Positions 26,901 to 35,076 of a stretch of DNA of 64,000 bases are shown in pieces. The notes beneath the pieces are model-generated. The model did no database searches, was not told where the DNA came from, and was given only the letters and a program-made list of their open reading frames with translations. Numbering within the stretch: the first letter of the stretch is position 1; each line of letters begins with the position of its first letter. A program made the translations under genes and the position numbers. Origin of the DNA: Bacteroidota bacterium (GTDB lineage: Bacteria; Bacteroidota; Ignavibacteria; Ignavibacteriales; Melioribacteraceae); contig JAEWUC010000008.1 in the NCBI GenBank assembly GCA_023397505.1, positions 186,001 through 250,000 of the forward strand. The letters are read 5' to 3'.

Positions 26901-29325
26901 AACTGCAACATTATTTAAAAAGCATAACACTGATAACTCTGCACCGTTTTTAGTGGGGCACGGATTTGCATCAATTAAAGTTGAACGAAGAGAAAATCTT
27001 TTGCCTGTTTCAATTTCGGCGCCGAAGAAAATAAAACCCAATACAAAGCATGAAATAATTATCAAAACGTTGCCGCAAAAGAATATTTATGTAACACTCG
27101 CCGCTGTTGATGAGGGTATTCTTCAAATAAAGAATTTTGCTACACCCGACCCGTACGGATTCATGTATTCCAAACGCGCGCTCGAAGTTGAGAGTTTTGA
27201 TCTTTATAAATTATTACTACCGGAAGTCATTTCACAAAAATCATCGACCGGCGGTGACGAACTCGCACGGCAATTACAAAAAAGAACAAACCCGATTTCC
27301 TCCAAAAGATTTAATCTTGTTGCGCTGTGGAGCGGTATTAGAAGGACAGGCAGCGACGGTATTGTTAAAATCCCGGTTTCAATTCCGCAGTTTAACGGCG
27401 AAGTAAGATTGATGGCTGTTGCTTTTACTGGTCAACGCTTCGGCTCGGCGGAAAGCAAAATGAAAGTTGCCGACGATCTTATAATTGAGCCGCAGATACC
27501 GCGATTTCTTGCACCGAACGATTCGCTTGTAATGCCAGTTGCGGTTATTAATACAACAAATAAAAACAGCAATGTTAATGTTGAAGTAAAAACGGAGGGG
27601 CTGTTAAAAGTAGTTTCTACGAAAAGCAAAAGCATAACCATTCCTCCTAACTCCACTAAAAATGTTGAGTTTGCAATCAAAGCAAACGGCACAACCGGGA
27701 CAGGTAAAATAATTATTGAAACATTGGGAGCGGCAAAGGTTAAGGAAGAAACAAATATTTCAATTCGTCCTACCTCACCGTACATTTCGGAAAGTTCATC
27801 GGGAACGATTTACGCGGGGAATGAAATCAAAATTAAAATAGGCAAAGACTATGTAAGCGGTACAAGAAACTCGACAATTACAATAAGCAAATTCCCGGCA
27901 GCTCAATTTGCAAAACAATTAAAAAATCTTGTCGGATATCCTCACGGTTGTGTTGAGCAAACAGTATCAAAACTTTTTCCGCAATTGTATTTTGAAGATA
28001 TGGCCAAACTTATAGCCCCGGAATTTTACAGAACTCAGAATCCTATCTATTATATAAAGGAAGGAATTAAAAAGATTGAATCGATGCAATTGTGGGACGG
28101 CTCGCTTTCATATTGGCCGGGCGGCAATGAATCGAATTGGTGGGGAACTGTTTACGCGGCTCATTTTCTTATCGAAGCAAAAAAAGCCGGGTTCGATGTT
28201 TCCGACAATACTCTTTCAAGAATATTGAATTACATTTCGAAGAAGGCGAGAGAAAAAAGTACATACGATTATGTTGTTTATAAAAACAATTCCAAAACAA
28301 TAACTAAAATTGCCAACAAAGAAATTATATATTCGCTTTATGTTCTCGCGGCTGCGGGCAAAGGCGATATTGCAACAATGAATTACTATAAATCGCGTCC
28401 CGGAATTCTTTCAAACGACAGCAAATATTTACTCGCGGGAGCTTATGCATTAATGGGTAAATGGAATAATTATTACGAAGTTATACCGCAAAAGTATAAT
28501 GTAGAAAAAACAGAGCGCGAAAGCGGCGGCTCTTTCGATTCCGATATTCGTGCAAATGCAATAATGTTAAATGTATTAACCGAAGTCGAACCGTCAAACA
28601 AACAAATTCCATTCATTATAAAATACTTATCGCAAAATATCGAACGCGTTTATTCAACGCAGGAAAAATCATTTGTCTTTATCGGATTAGGTAAAGCAGC
28701 GAGAATAAATTCGGATGCGAAAGTTAAAGTTGATTTAGTTGCGGACGGAAAAAAAATAGGAACGTTTGACGGCAAGGATATTAATGTTAAAGTAGATAAA
28801 AATGTTTCATCTATTTTACTTAAAGCTTCCGGCAGCGGGGAAGTTTATTACTTTGTTAATACCGAAGGAATTAAAACGGGTGAAGTTGCCGAAAGCGATT
28901 TGCGTATGAGAGTACGAAGAAAATATTTTGATTATCGCACCGGTGCAGAAATATCATCAAATAATTTTACTCAAGGACAGCTTGTTGTATGCAGGATATC
29001 TCTTGCTTCGGATAATATTAGCGCACAAAACATAGCAATAAGCGATTTGATACCTTCCGGTTTTGAAATAGAAAACCCGCGGCTTTCCGGCAATCAACAG
29101 CTTCAGTGGCAAAACAAAAATCCGTTCAACATACAATACATGGATGTCCGCGACGACAGACTTATTTTATTCACAAACCTAAATCCGGGCATGGAAAGAA
29201 CATTTTATTATATGCTGCGTGTAGTTAACAAAGGAAAGTTTCAACTGCCCGCAATCAGTGCAAGTGCAATGTACGATCCGGAAATTAATTCAACAAATGG
29301 CAGAGGTATTGTAACGACTAAGTGA
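23917..29325 (+). CDS. Bacterial alpha-2-macroglobulin, lipoprotein with thioester
   Basis: A 1802-residue periplasmic protease trap. The signal peptide ends in the lipobox IISC (Cys ~20). N-terminal macroglobulin-like beta domains are followed by an MG2/bait region (an FLYGDRNIYRPGERVNITGI segment at ~residue 570 is a family landmark) and the thioester motif GCVEQ with Cys at ~1345 in the complement-like alpha/alpha domain. A proteinase cleaving the bait region is bound covalently through the thioester. Length and layout match E. coli YfhM (1653 residues). In many genomes the gene sits beside pbpC; here PBP1C lies about 7 kb downstream. A small barrel protein gene follows within 4 bp. Confidence 0.95.
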   Translation: MKAIKKILVLSTILIFIISCGLASDVTVKNFSPEGKVNQLTTFTVEFSYNVAPIEKQNQWLTDKFIEFEPKIPGKFKWISGSVLLFSPDAALQPIQEYTAKITNKVLFGQNLSYDFDEYEFFTPAFDAEKVEFFWSHVPNEKYKVSVKANLFFNYSVNPNLLKEYLTIENEGKPVKNFQIISENASSVIAINIGEITQTNKEQSFEVKIKEGLLSTVGKEPLEDTRVFEYELPPITKLAITGVSSGVDGDKRWIEVFTTQPADDKRIKEFVEVKPAANITFFINENSFRIDGDFGNEQIVNLKIKKGLPGIYGGDLETEFEQDVSFINLNPSLSFVDRKGKYLMLGGQRNLQVNAVNIPGADVEVSQIFKNNLLHFLSQYNSGNQYYDEYDGYSYDTYFYEGDLERFGRTLSKTSVKLSGGQNWLQKFNVNLDDIYQQKQKGLYVVQVMSTEDRWVYTTKILALSDLGIIVKKAANEMIVFVNSISTAEPVGDVEINLISSNNQTLLNGKTNSSGVVHFKNTKENLKDFTPRLITAETGSDFNFLDLKETNIETSRFDVGGAVSSSDGYKTFLYGDRNIYRPGERVNITGIVRDEFTKPVKDVPVIIKVIAPTGKTFDEYKKTLDTEGAFEITFEVPSYSPTGQYRAEVYTGAESLIGNYNFSVEDFVPDKIRVILKRDKNYTRPGETIKTEVDAEFLFGAKAAGLRYQSDVQVRHRQFYSKKYSSYNFGNSTLTNTNVPNSFSEGTLNEEGRAELNYVIPADLKSSGIATVHSFVSVFDLTGRTVNRISSVDVYPEKHFIGIKSHGYYFSTNEKINFRFVAVDKDDKPASDLKAVAKLVRFEWQTVLKKDYSDRYYYSSEKKDMLEWEKEINISGGEQNLSVVVPKSGEYELRISKKGSENYYQFTKFYAYGWGSSSASSFEVDKEGRVEIVADKEKYNPGEKAKILFTAPFSGKMLITIERSGIYDYKYVDVKNKSAQYELELEDNYVPNVYITATLFKKHNTDNSAPFLVGHGFASIKVERRENLLPVSISAPKKIKPNTKHEIIIKTLPQKNIYVTLAAVDEGILQIKNFATPDPYGFMYSKRALEVESFDLYKLLLPEVISQKSSTGGDELARQLQKRTNPISSKRFNLVALWSGIRRTGSDGIVKIPVSIPQFNGEVRLMAVAFTGQRFGSAESKMKVADDLIIEPQIPRFLAPNDSLVMPVAVINTTNKNSNVNVEVKTEGLLKVVSTKSKSITIPPNSTKNVEFAIKANGTTGTGKIIIETLGAAKVKEETNISIRPTSPYISESSSGTIYAGNEIKIKIGKDYVSGTRNSTITISKFPAAQFAKQLKNLVGYPHGCVEQTVSKLFPQLYFEDMAKLIAPEFYRTQNPIYYIKEGIKKIESMQLWDGSLSYWPGGNESNWWGTVYAAHFLIEAKKAGFDVSDNTLSRILNYISKKAREKSTYDYVVYKNNSKTITKIANKEIIYSLYVLAAAGKGDIATMNYYKSRPGILSNDSKYLLAGAYALMGKWNNYYEVIPQKYNVEKTERESGGSFDSDIRANAIMLNVLTEVEPSNKQIPFIIKYLSQNIERVYSTQEKSFVFIGLGKAARINSDAKVKVDLVADGKKIGTFDGKDINVKVDKNVSSILLKASGSGEVYYFVNTEGIKTGEVAESDLRMRVRRKYFDYRTGAEISSNNFTQGQLVVCRISLASDNISAQNIAISDLIPSGFEIENPRLSGNQQLQWQNKNPFNIQYMDVRDDRLILFTNLNPGMERTFYYMLRVVNKGKFQLPAISASAMYDPEINSTNGRGIVTTK

Positions 29326-29329
29326 TTAT

Positions 29330-29887
29330 ATGAAAGCAAAATTGATTTTGATAATGATGTTGTTGACATGGGCATTTTATTATTCTCAAAGTTTGAAAGC
29401 TGGCTTTCGTATAGAGCCTGGAATTTTTCTTTCCGAAGAAAAAGAGCAAACAAAAATTATTCCTGTGTTTTATTGCGTAAGTGTTGATGCTATATATTCT
29501 CCTTTGCAATGGATCGGTATTGAAATTCGACCCGGATATATGATGGTAAGTGAAGATTATGGAGGATTTAATTTCGGAATATACGCCAGATTACAAAACA
29601 TAATTTCTAAAATGTTTTTTGTAGCCGGGATAAATAAGCAATCAAATTTTATGAATAGCGCACATAACGGCGGCGGCAGTTATACAAAAGATGTTGTTTA
29701 TAAAGGAATAGGTATCGGCTACAAGAGTGATTCTAAACTCAGCTTTGATATTATGTACTACTGGACAAACGATAAAGACTATGCTTATTACAATGAAACA
29801 GATTGGTTAACATACTCGCGTAAAATTAATAAGCGTATAAATGGAATAATCAAAATTGGCTTTAATCTTAATTGGGATATTTTATAA
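29330..29887 (+). CDS. Small secreted beta-barrel-like protein
   Basis: A 185-residue protein with a signal peptide (first ~20 residues, KLILIMMLLTWAFYYS) and alternating beta-strand sequence rich in Tyr, Gly and Ile, for example GIEIRPGYMMVSEDYGGFNF and VYKGIGIGYKSDSKLSFDIM. It resembles small outer-membrane barrels but lacks a C-terminal Phe (ends NWDIL). The ATG is four bases after the stop of the macroglobulin gene, so it is very probably co-translated with it. No similarity to a named family is apparent to me. Function unknown. Confidence 0.72.
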   Translation: MKAKLILIMMLLTWAFYYSQSLKAGFRIEPGIFLSEEKEQTKIIPVFYCVSVDAIYSPLQWIGIEIRPGYMMVSEDYGGFNFGIYARLQNIISKMFFVAGINKQSNFMNSAHNGGGSYTKDVVYKGIGIGYKSDSKLSFDIMYYWTNDKDYAYYNETDWLTYSRKINKRINGIIKIGFNLNWDIL

Positions 29888-29888
29888 T

Positions 29889-29924
29889 AAATTTACAATC
29901 AAGTTATTAACAAATTGTAAATTT
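29889..29924 (+). terminator. Terminator hairpin after the macroglobulin/barrel pair
   Basis: AAATTTACAAT (29889-29899) pairs perfectly with ATTGTAAATTT (29914-29924), an 11-bp AT-rich stem with a 14-base loop, followed by GTTTTGTG. It begins within a few bases of the stop codon. Confidence 0.55.
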
Positions 29925-29971
29925 GTTTTGTGAGTTTACTCAAACCGGAATATTATTAAGGAGATTATTGA

Positions 29972-30010
29972 ATGAGCATTCCGGGTCTTACTATTATCGG
30001 CTTGGCATAA
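29972..30010 (+). CDS. Short upstream ORF (12 codons) in the deaminase leader
   Basis: AAGGAG lies eight bases before an ATG that opens a 12-residue peptide, MSIPGLTIIGLA. The stop codon falls in the loop of the hairpin at 29996-30017. The strong ribosome binding site and position 80 bp before the deaminase start suggest a leader peptide whose translation could control the downstream gene. Too short for any similarity evidence. Confidence 0.35.
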   Translation: MSIPGLTIIGLA

Positions 30011-30056
30011 CGCCGATGAAGAGGTGAAATACTTAATCGCCGGTTATCGATTAACA
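29996..30056 (+). promoter_or_regulatory. Structured leader upstream of the nucleoside deaminase
   Basis: ATCGGC (29996-30001) and GCCGAT (30012-30017) form a six-bp stem around the stop of the short ORF. A second small stem, AATCG and CGATT, flanks CCGGTTAT slightly downstream, and the first arms could also pair with this region. No riboswitch class I know matches. The layout suggests attenuation or a ligand-binding leader; inference only. Confidence 0.3.
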
Positions 30057-30090
30057 GTTATGAATAGTTTAATTTCGGAAAAATAAAAAT

Positions 30091-30651
30091 ATGAGCATTA
30101 CATCAGCCAAAACACTTAATCTTCCCGAATGGATTAAAAAAGAAATAGATTTCTCAAAAGCATATAATACTCTTGAAACAAAGACAAATTTTGTTTTAGA
30201 ACTTGCAATCAAAAACATTGAACATGCCACCGGCGGTCCTTTTGCCGCCGCTGTTTTTAATAACGAAACATCTGAAATAATTTCAGTCGGAGTAAATCTT
30301 GTTGTTGAACAAAATTGTTCGCCTGCCCATGCCGAGGTAGTTGCGATAATAATGGCTCAAGAAAAATTAAAGCAGTTCAAACTTGATGAAGGAAAATATA
30401 TTCTTGTCTCCAGCGCCCAGCCATGTGCAATGTGTACAGGCGCCGTTGTGTGGTCGGGTATAAAAACTCTTGTTTACGGTGCATCAAAAGAAGATGTTGA
30501 AAGTATTGTTGGTTTCGACGAAGGACCCGTTCATCCTAATTGGATTGAAGAATACAAAAAACGAGGGATTGATGTTGTTGAAAAAATTTGCCATTCAAAA
30601 TCCCGCGAAGTTTTGACGCTTTATAAAAACAAAGAAGGTATAATCTACTAG
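30091..30651 (+). CDS. Nucleoside/nucleobase deaminase (guanine deaminase-like), zinc-dependent
   Basis: A 186-residue cytosolic deaminase of the CDA fold. The zinc site is complete: H80 with the catalytic E82 in PAHAEVVAI, and C112 and C115 in PCAMCTGAV. The opening GGPFAAAVFNNET and the VYGASKEDVESIVGFDEGP stretch resemble the GuaD guanine deaminase group rather than tRNA adenosine deaminase TadA or free cytidine deaminase. It probably removes the amino group from guanine or a related base. It is followed within 4 bp by a drug/metabolite-type transporter, which may import or export the relevant compound. Exact substrate uncertain. Confidence 0.88.
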   Translation: MSITSAKTLNLPEWIKKEIDFSKAYNTLETKTNFVLELAIKNIEHATGGPFAAAVFNNETSEIISVGVNLVVEQNCSPAHAEVVAIIMAQEKLKQFKLDEGKYILVSSAQPCAMCTGAVVWSGIKTLVYGASKEDVESIVGFDEGPVHPNWIEEYKKRGIDVVEKICHSKSREVLTLYKNKEGIIY

Positions 30652-30655
30652 TCGT

Positions 30656-31537
30656 ATGCTAATTTTTCTTTTTGTTCTTATAAGAATAATATCAAATCCT
30701 TTATCAAATCTGTTTCAAAAAAAGCTTGTTGCGAATGAAAACAGCCCGTTGTTCATAATATTCGTAACGTTTTTATTCTTATCAATTGCCGCAATACCTT
30801 TATACCCCCGGCTGTTTAATCTTAGACTGCCCGTTGAATATTTTATTTATATGATATTTTGCGCGGTGTTCGCAGTCTCGAGCAATGCGTTTCTCGTAAA
30901 GGCGTTGAGCTATTCAGATTTATCACTACTTGGTCCAATAAATTCTTACAAACCACTCGTTGGAATGTTTTTCGGAATTTTTATGCTTGGTGAAATTCCA
31001 AATTTAATGGGACTGCTTGGCATAGTATTAATTTTAGGCGGTAGTTATTTTGTTGTTGAAAATAATTCTTTGTCAAAGTTTGGAGGAAGAATAAAAATAT
31101 TTTTGTTGGATAAGGGAATTCAATACCGTTTCGCGGCTTTGTTTTTATCAGGGGTTGAAGCGGTATTTCTAAAAAAAGCTCTGACTTATTCAACTCCTTT
31201 AATTACAATGGTTGTATGGTGCGCTGCCGGTTTTTTTGTGTCGCTGATATTATTGCCTTTCATTAAAAGCAAAAATGATCTTTCTCTTATACAAAGTGTT
31301 ATGAGTAACAAAAAATTGTATTTGCTTCTTTTTATTTCAACGGCAGCAATGCAATACACAACTTTATTGGTATTCGAAAATATGCAGGTAAGTTACGCCC
31401 TCGCGCTGTTCCAGACTTCTGCTATTGTTAGTGTATTCCTCGGTTATAAATATTTTAGCGAAAAAAATATTATTAACAGACTAATCGGTTCAATACTTAT
31501 GGTTGGCGGATCGGTTTTAATTATTCTTTATAAATAG
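30656..31537 (+). CDS. EamA/DMT-family membrane transporter
   Basis: A 293-residue inner-membrane protein with about ten hydrophobic helices in two repeats of five, the drug/metabolite transporter layout. The first repeat contains LGPINSYKPLVGMFFGIFML and GLLGIVLILGGSYFVV; the second ends with ALFQTSAIVSVFLGYKYFSE and a final helix. These mark the EamA fold. The ATG lies four bases after the deaminase stop, so the two are co-transcribed. Substrate unknown; a nucleobase or metabolite is a context-based guess. Confidence 0.85.
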   Translation: MLIFLFVLIRIISNPLSNLFQKKLVANENSPLFIIFVTFLFLSIAAIPLYPRLFNLRLPVEYFIYMIFCAVFAVSSNAFLVKALSYSDLSLLGPINSYKPLVGMFFGIFMLGEIPNLMGLLGIVLILGGSYFVVENNSLSKFGGRIKIFLLDKGIQYRFAALFLSGVEAVFLKKALTYSTPLITMVVWCAAGFFVSLILLPFIKSKNDLSLIQSVMSNKKLYLLLFISTAAMQYTTLLVFENMQVSYALALFQTSAIVSVFLGYKYFSEKNIINRLIGSILMVGGSVLIILYK

Positions 31538-31546
31538 GGTTAAATA

Positions 31547-31617
31547 GAACGCAGATTAATTACGATCTTCTATGAAAAATCATGATTAATCATAAGCGAT
31601 CATAAATATCGGCGTTC
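31547..31617. repeat. Intergenic palindromic element between convergent genes
   Basis: GAACGC (31547-31552) and GCGTTC (31612-31617) bracket an AT-rich interior with further inverted segments (GATTAAT and ATTAATC). The wording GAACGCAGATTAAT with an interior of GATCAT-type repeats resembles dispersed intergenic palindromes seen in many Bacteroidetes-like genomes. It sits between converging genes and could also stop transcription from both sides. Confidence 0.5.
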
Positions 31618-31626
31618 CATTATATT

Positions 31627-32400
31627 CTATATTTTTATATCAATTCCAACGGGGCAATGATCCGAACCCATTACCTCCGGCATCGTGAATGCATTAATAA
31701 CATTGTCTTTCAAATTTTCCGTGATATAAAAATAATCGATTCTCCAGCCGACATTCCTTTCGCGCGCGCGGGTAACTTGATCCCACCACGTGTAAATCTC
31801 GCCTTTGTCTGTAAACATTCTTAAAGTATCGATATAGCCGTCGCTTAAAAGTCCATCAATCCATTCACGCTCTTCGGGAAGAAAACCAGATACTTTTGAA
31901 TTTTCCTTTGGGCGCGCCAAATCAATTTCTTTGTGAGCCGTATTAACATCTCCGCAGATAATTAATTTTTTTCCCTTTGATTTGAGATTGTTTGCATAAT
32001 CCTGAAAAGCTCTATAAAACCCCATTTTATAATCAAGCCGTTCCTGCGACTGTTTTCCGTTCGGGTAATAAATATTGAACAATGTAAACTCATTGTACTC
32101 GGCTATCAAAATTCTTCCTTCACTATCATACTTTTCAATTCCGAAGCCACGTTCAACGCTAATTGGCTTTTCTTTTGTATAAATTGCTGTGCCGCTGTAT
32201 CCCTTTTTAACTCCCTGGCAGAAATATGAATGGTAGCCCGGTACATTTATTAATTCATCGGGCAACTGCTCTTCCCAAGCTTTTGTTTCCTGGATGCAAA
32301 GAATGTCTGGATCTGTTTCTTTGAACCATTCTAAAAATCCCTTTTTAAGTATGGCGCGAATGCCGTTAACATTCCACGAAATGAGTTTTGTGTTTTTCAT
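31627..32400 (-). CDS. xth: Exodeoxyribonuclease III
   Basis: A 257-residue AP endonuclease/3'-5' exonuclease for base excision repair. Signatures in order: ISWNVNGIRAI at the N-terminus, the metal-binding Glu in CIQETKAWEEQLP, GDVNTAHKEIDLARPK in the middle, and GSDHCPVGIDI at the C-terminus with the catalytic His. It matches the length of E. coli ExoIII (268). The gene stands alone on the minus strand, convergent with the EamA gene and divergent from the sugar kinase. Confidence 0.96.
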   Translation of the reverse strand: MKNTKLISWNVNGIRAILKKGFLEWFKETDPDILCIQETKAWEEQLPDELINVPGYHSYFCQGVKKGYSGTAIYTKEKPISVERGFGIEKYDSEGRILIAEYNEFTLFNIYYPNGKQSQERLDYKMGFYRAFQDYANNLKSKGKKLIICGDVNTAHKEIDLARPKENSKVSGFLPEEREWIDGLLSDGYIDTLRMFTDKGEIYTWWDQVTRARERNVGWRIDYFYITENLKDNVINAFTMPEVMGSDHCPVGIDIKI

Positions 32401-32584
32401 ATATAAATCCGTTCTATTTATTTAATATATTTTTATTGGTATGTATAATCGACGTGTATGAAAATAACTGTATGAAAACGGAGATTCAATTAAATCGTTT
32501 TTAAAAGTGAATAAGAACGAAATCTTGCGGTATATGTATTTGAGTTGTTAATTTGTTCGGCAATTAATTAATAATGATTAGATA

Positions 32585-33514
32585 ATGCGAAAATATTATG
32601 ATGTAATCGGTATCGGCGCGTCAACAATCGATATTATTAACGTTGTTGATCATTTCCCTGCCGGCGAAGAAGTTCAGAAATCGTACAATAATATTATTCA
32701 AGGCGGCGGACCTGTAGCTACGGCGATTGTTACTATAGCTCGGCTCGGCGCAAAGACAATGATGATCGACAGCATTGGAAATGATTGGATTGGAAAATTA
32801 ATATCAGACGGCTTTAAAAAAGAAAATATCAATACCGACTTTATAAAGATTAATAATGAATGCTCAACTTCATCGGTTACAATACTTGTACGTAAAAAAG
32901 ACGGTGCCCGTACAATTATTTTTTCGCCGGGCAACTCGCCTGATGTTTCAGTAGAAAACATTTCAGAAGAATTAATTTCGCAAACAAAATATGTACATAT
33001 TAATGGAAGACATTTTGATGCATGTTTGCACGCATGTAAATTAGCTAAGAAACTTGGAACCAAAATATCATTTGACGGCGGATCGCATCGTTATAGAGAA
33101 GAATTAAGAACGATTATTCCTTTAGTTGATATTTGTATTGTCGCAAAGGATTTTGCTTTTTCATTTTCGGGAACAGAAAGTTTAAGCGAATCGGCAAATA
33201 GTTTTTTGGAATCGGGCTCTGAAATAGTTGTAATTACAGATGGAACGAACGGGAATTATTTATTCACAAAGGAAATTAATTGCTATCATCAAAAAGCATT
33301 TATTGTTGATAATACTGTTGATACAACAGGCTGCGGCGATAGTTATCACGGCGCCTTTTTGTTCGGGCTTTGCAACAATTATGATTTGTTCCAAACAATG
33401 AAAATTGCGAGCGCCGTTGCGGCAATAAACTCAACAAAACTTGGCGGAAGAACTGCATTGCCGGATTTTGATACCGTTAAAGATTTTCTACAACAATACA
33501 ATAACAAATTATAA
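32585..33514 (+). CDS. PfkB-family carbohydrate kinase
   Basis: A 309-residue ribokinase-fold sugar kinase. It has the N-terminal GGGPVATAIVTIARLGA motif (family signature 1) and the C-terminal signature DTTGCGDSYHGAFLFGL with the catalytic Asp; the second glycine position of the usual GAGD is Cys here (GCGD). The set of motifs is closest to the ribokinase/sulfofructose-kinase-like group, but the sugar cannot be told from sequence. It is the first gene of a close-packed plus-strand run; the aldo/keto reductase follows after 46 bp. Confidence 0.87.
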   Translation: MRKYYDVIGIGASTIDIINVVDHFPAGEEVQKSYNNIIQGGGPVATAIVTIARLGAKTMMIDSIGNDWIGKLISDGFKKENINTDFIKINNECSTSSVTILVRKKDGARTIIFSPGNSPDVSVENISEELISQTKYVHINGRHFDACLHACKLAKKLGTKISFDGGSHRYREELRTIIPLVDICIVAKDFAFSFSGTESLSESANSFLESGSEIVVITDGTNGNYLFTKEINCYHQKAFIVDNTVDTTGCGDSYHGAFLFGLCNNYDLFQTMKIASAVAAINSTKLGGRTALPDFDTVKDFLQQYNNKL

Positions 33515-33560
33515 ATGGATTGTTTTTATTTTTACTATGGAAAAAATTTAGGAGCATATA

Positions 33561-34544
33561 ATGAAATACAGAGAACTTGGAAGAACAGGGTGGAAAGTTT
33601 CCGAAATTAGCTTCGGAGCGTGGGCTATCGGAAGTGCATGGGGTACTGTTGATGATAAAGATTCTTTCTCTGCTTTGAATAAAGCTTTAGATACTGGAGT
33701 TAATTTTTTTGATACTGCCGATGTTTACGGAGACGGGCGCAGCGAATCTCTTCTCGCAAAATTGAAGAAGGAGAGGAAAGAAGAATTTTTTATTGCAACA
33801 AAAGCCGGAAGAAGACTCGATCCTCACATAGCGGCCGGTTACAATAAAAAAAATCTTACAGCTTTTGTTGAAAGAAGTTTGAAGAATTTACAAGCCGATA
33901 CAATTGATTTGCTGCAGCTTCATTGCCCGCCGACGGAAGTTTATTATATGCCCGAAACATTTGGAGTTTTGGACGATATGATTAGAGATGGTAAAATAAA
34001 ATATTACGGTGTGAGCGTTGAAAAAGTTGAAGAAGCACTAAAAGCAATTGAATACCCGAATGTTCAAACTGTTCAAATAATTTATAACATTTTCAGGCAG
34101 AGACCGGCTGATTTGTTTTTTATAGAAGCTATGAAAAAGAAAGTCGGCATTCTTGCGCGGCTTCCGCTTTCGTCTGGGATGTTAACCGGAAAAATGACAA
34201 AGAAAACCTCATTTGAAAACGACGATCATAGGTTGTTCAACAGGCACGGCGAAGCATTTGACCGAGGTGAAACTTTTTCTGGTGTTGATTACGATTTAAG
34301 TTTGGAAATTGTTGAAGAACTTCGTCCGCTCATTCCGCAGGGAATCAGCATGACTCAATTTGCATTAAAATGGATTTTGATGAATCCGGCTGTAACATGT
34401 GCAATCCCCGGTGCAAAAAATCAAAAACAAGCAGAAGAAAATTTTTCCGCCGGCGATATTGATTTAATTTCCGAATCAACAATGAAAAAAATAAGAGAGA
34501 TTTACGAAACAAGAATAAAACCCGAAGTGCATCATTACTGGTAA
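33561..34544 (+). CDS. Aldo/keto reductase
   Basis: A 327-residue NADPH-dependent reductase of the TIM-barrel AKR superfamily. Tetrad residues are D and Y in FFDTADVYGDGRSE, K in ATKAGRRLDP and H in LLQLHCPPTEV. The C-terminal cofactor segment AIPGAKNQKQAEENFSAG is present. It is distinct from the YghZ-like enzyme at the left end of the window. A ribosome binding site (AGGAG) precedes the ATG, and the GNAT gene follows after only 4 bp. Substrate unknown; its partner kinase suggests a sugar or sugar-derived aldehyde. Confidence 0.9.
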   Translation: MKYRELGRTGWKVSEISFGAWAIGSAWGTVDDKDSFSALNKALDTGVNFFDTADVYGDGRSESLLAKLKKERKEEFFIATKAGRRLDPHIAAGYNKKNLTAFVERSLKNLQADTIDLLQLHCPPTEVYYMPETFGVLDDMIRDGKIKYYGVSVEKVEEALKAIEYPNVQTVQIIYNIFRQRPADLFFIEAMKKKVGILARLPLSSGMLTGKMTKKTSFENDDHRLFNRHGEAFDRGETFSGVDYDLSLEIVEELRPLIPQGISMTQFALKWILMNPAVTCAIPGAKNQKQAEENFSAGDIDLISESTMKKIREIYETRIKPEVHHYW

Positions 34545-34548
34545 AATT

Positions 34549-35058
34549 ATGGAATTAGAACTTAGAGCATGCAGAGAAAACGATGTGCCCGGTTTGAAAA
34601 AACTTTATGAATCGGTGGCGGAAATTGAAGGCGGGCTCGCGCGTTCTAAAGATGAAATTACAAATGAGTATGTCGAAGATTTTGTGAACAAAAGCATCAA
34701 TAAGGGCGTGATATTAATTGCCGCTGATATGCAAACCGAAAATATTGTCGGTGAAATTCACTGTTACGGTTCCGGCATAAAAGTATTTGCACACGTACTC
34801 GGTGAACTTACTATTGCCGTACACCCCGACTATCAGGGAAAGAAAATCGGGAGAATGCTTTTCGAAAAACTATTGGACAAAGTAAAAAACGAAATGCCGC
34901 ACATTTTAAGAGTGGAATTGATTGCCCGTGAGAGTAATTTTAAAGCAATTGAATTTTATGAATCGCTTGGATTTAAAATCGAAGGAAGATTAGAGCGCAG
35001 AATAAAAAGTGTCGGCGGAGGATTTGAAGCCGATATCCCAATGGCATGGATTCGTTAA
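34549..35058 (+). CDS. GNAT-family N-acetyltransferase
   Basis: A 169-residue acetyltransferase. The acetyl-CoA pyrophosphate-binding loop is VHPDYQGKKIGRMLFEKLL (Q-x-x-x-I-G form), preceded by the beta-strand ELTIAV and followed by FKAIEFYESLGFKIEGR, the classic motif B. It would acetylate an amine on a small molecule or protein. It is nearly contiguous with the aldo/keto reductase and the HAD gene, so they are likely one transcript. No specific substrate can be proposed from the sequence. Confidence 0.9.
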   Translation: MELELRACRENDVPGLKKLYESVAEIEGGLARSKDEITNEYVEDFVNKSINKGVILIAADMQTENIVGEIHCYGSGIKVFAHVLGELTIAVHPDYQGKKIGRMLFEKLLDKVKNEMPHILRVELIARESNFKAIEFYESLGFKIEGRLERRIKSVGGGFEADIPMAWIR

Positions 35059-35076
35059 ATAGTAAATAGGGGAATA

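Noticed and set aside
30001..30090. Purine riboswitch before the nucleoside deaminase
   Set aside because: The conserved core bases and the paired-loop layout of the purine riboswitch are not found; only simple hairpins are seen.
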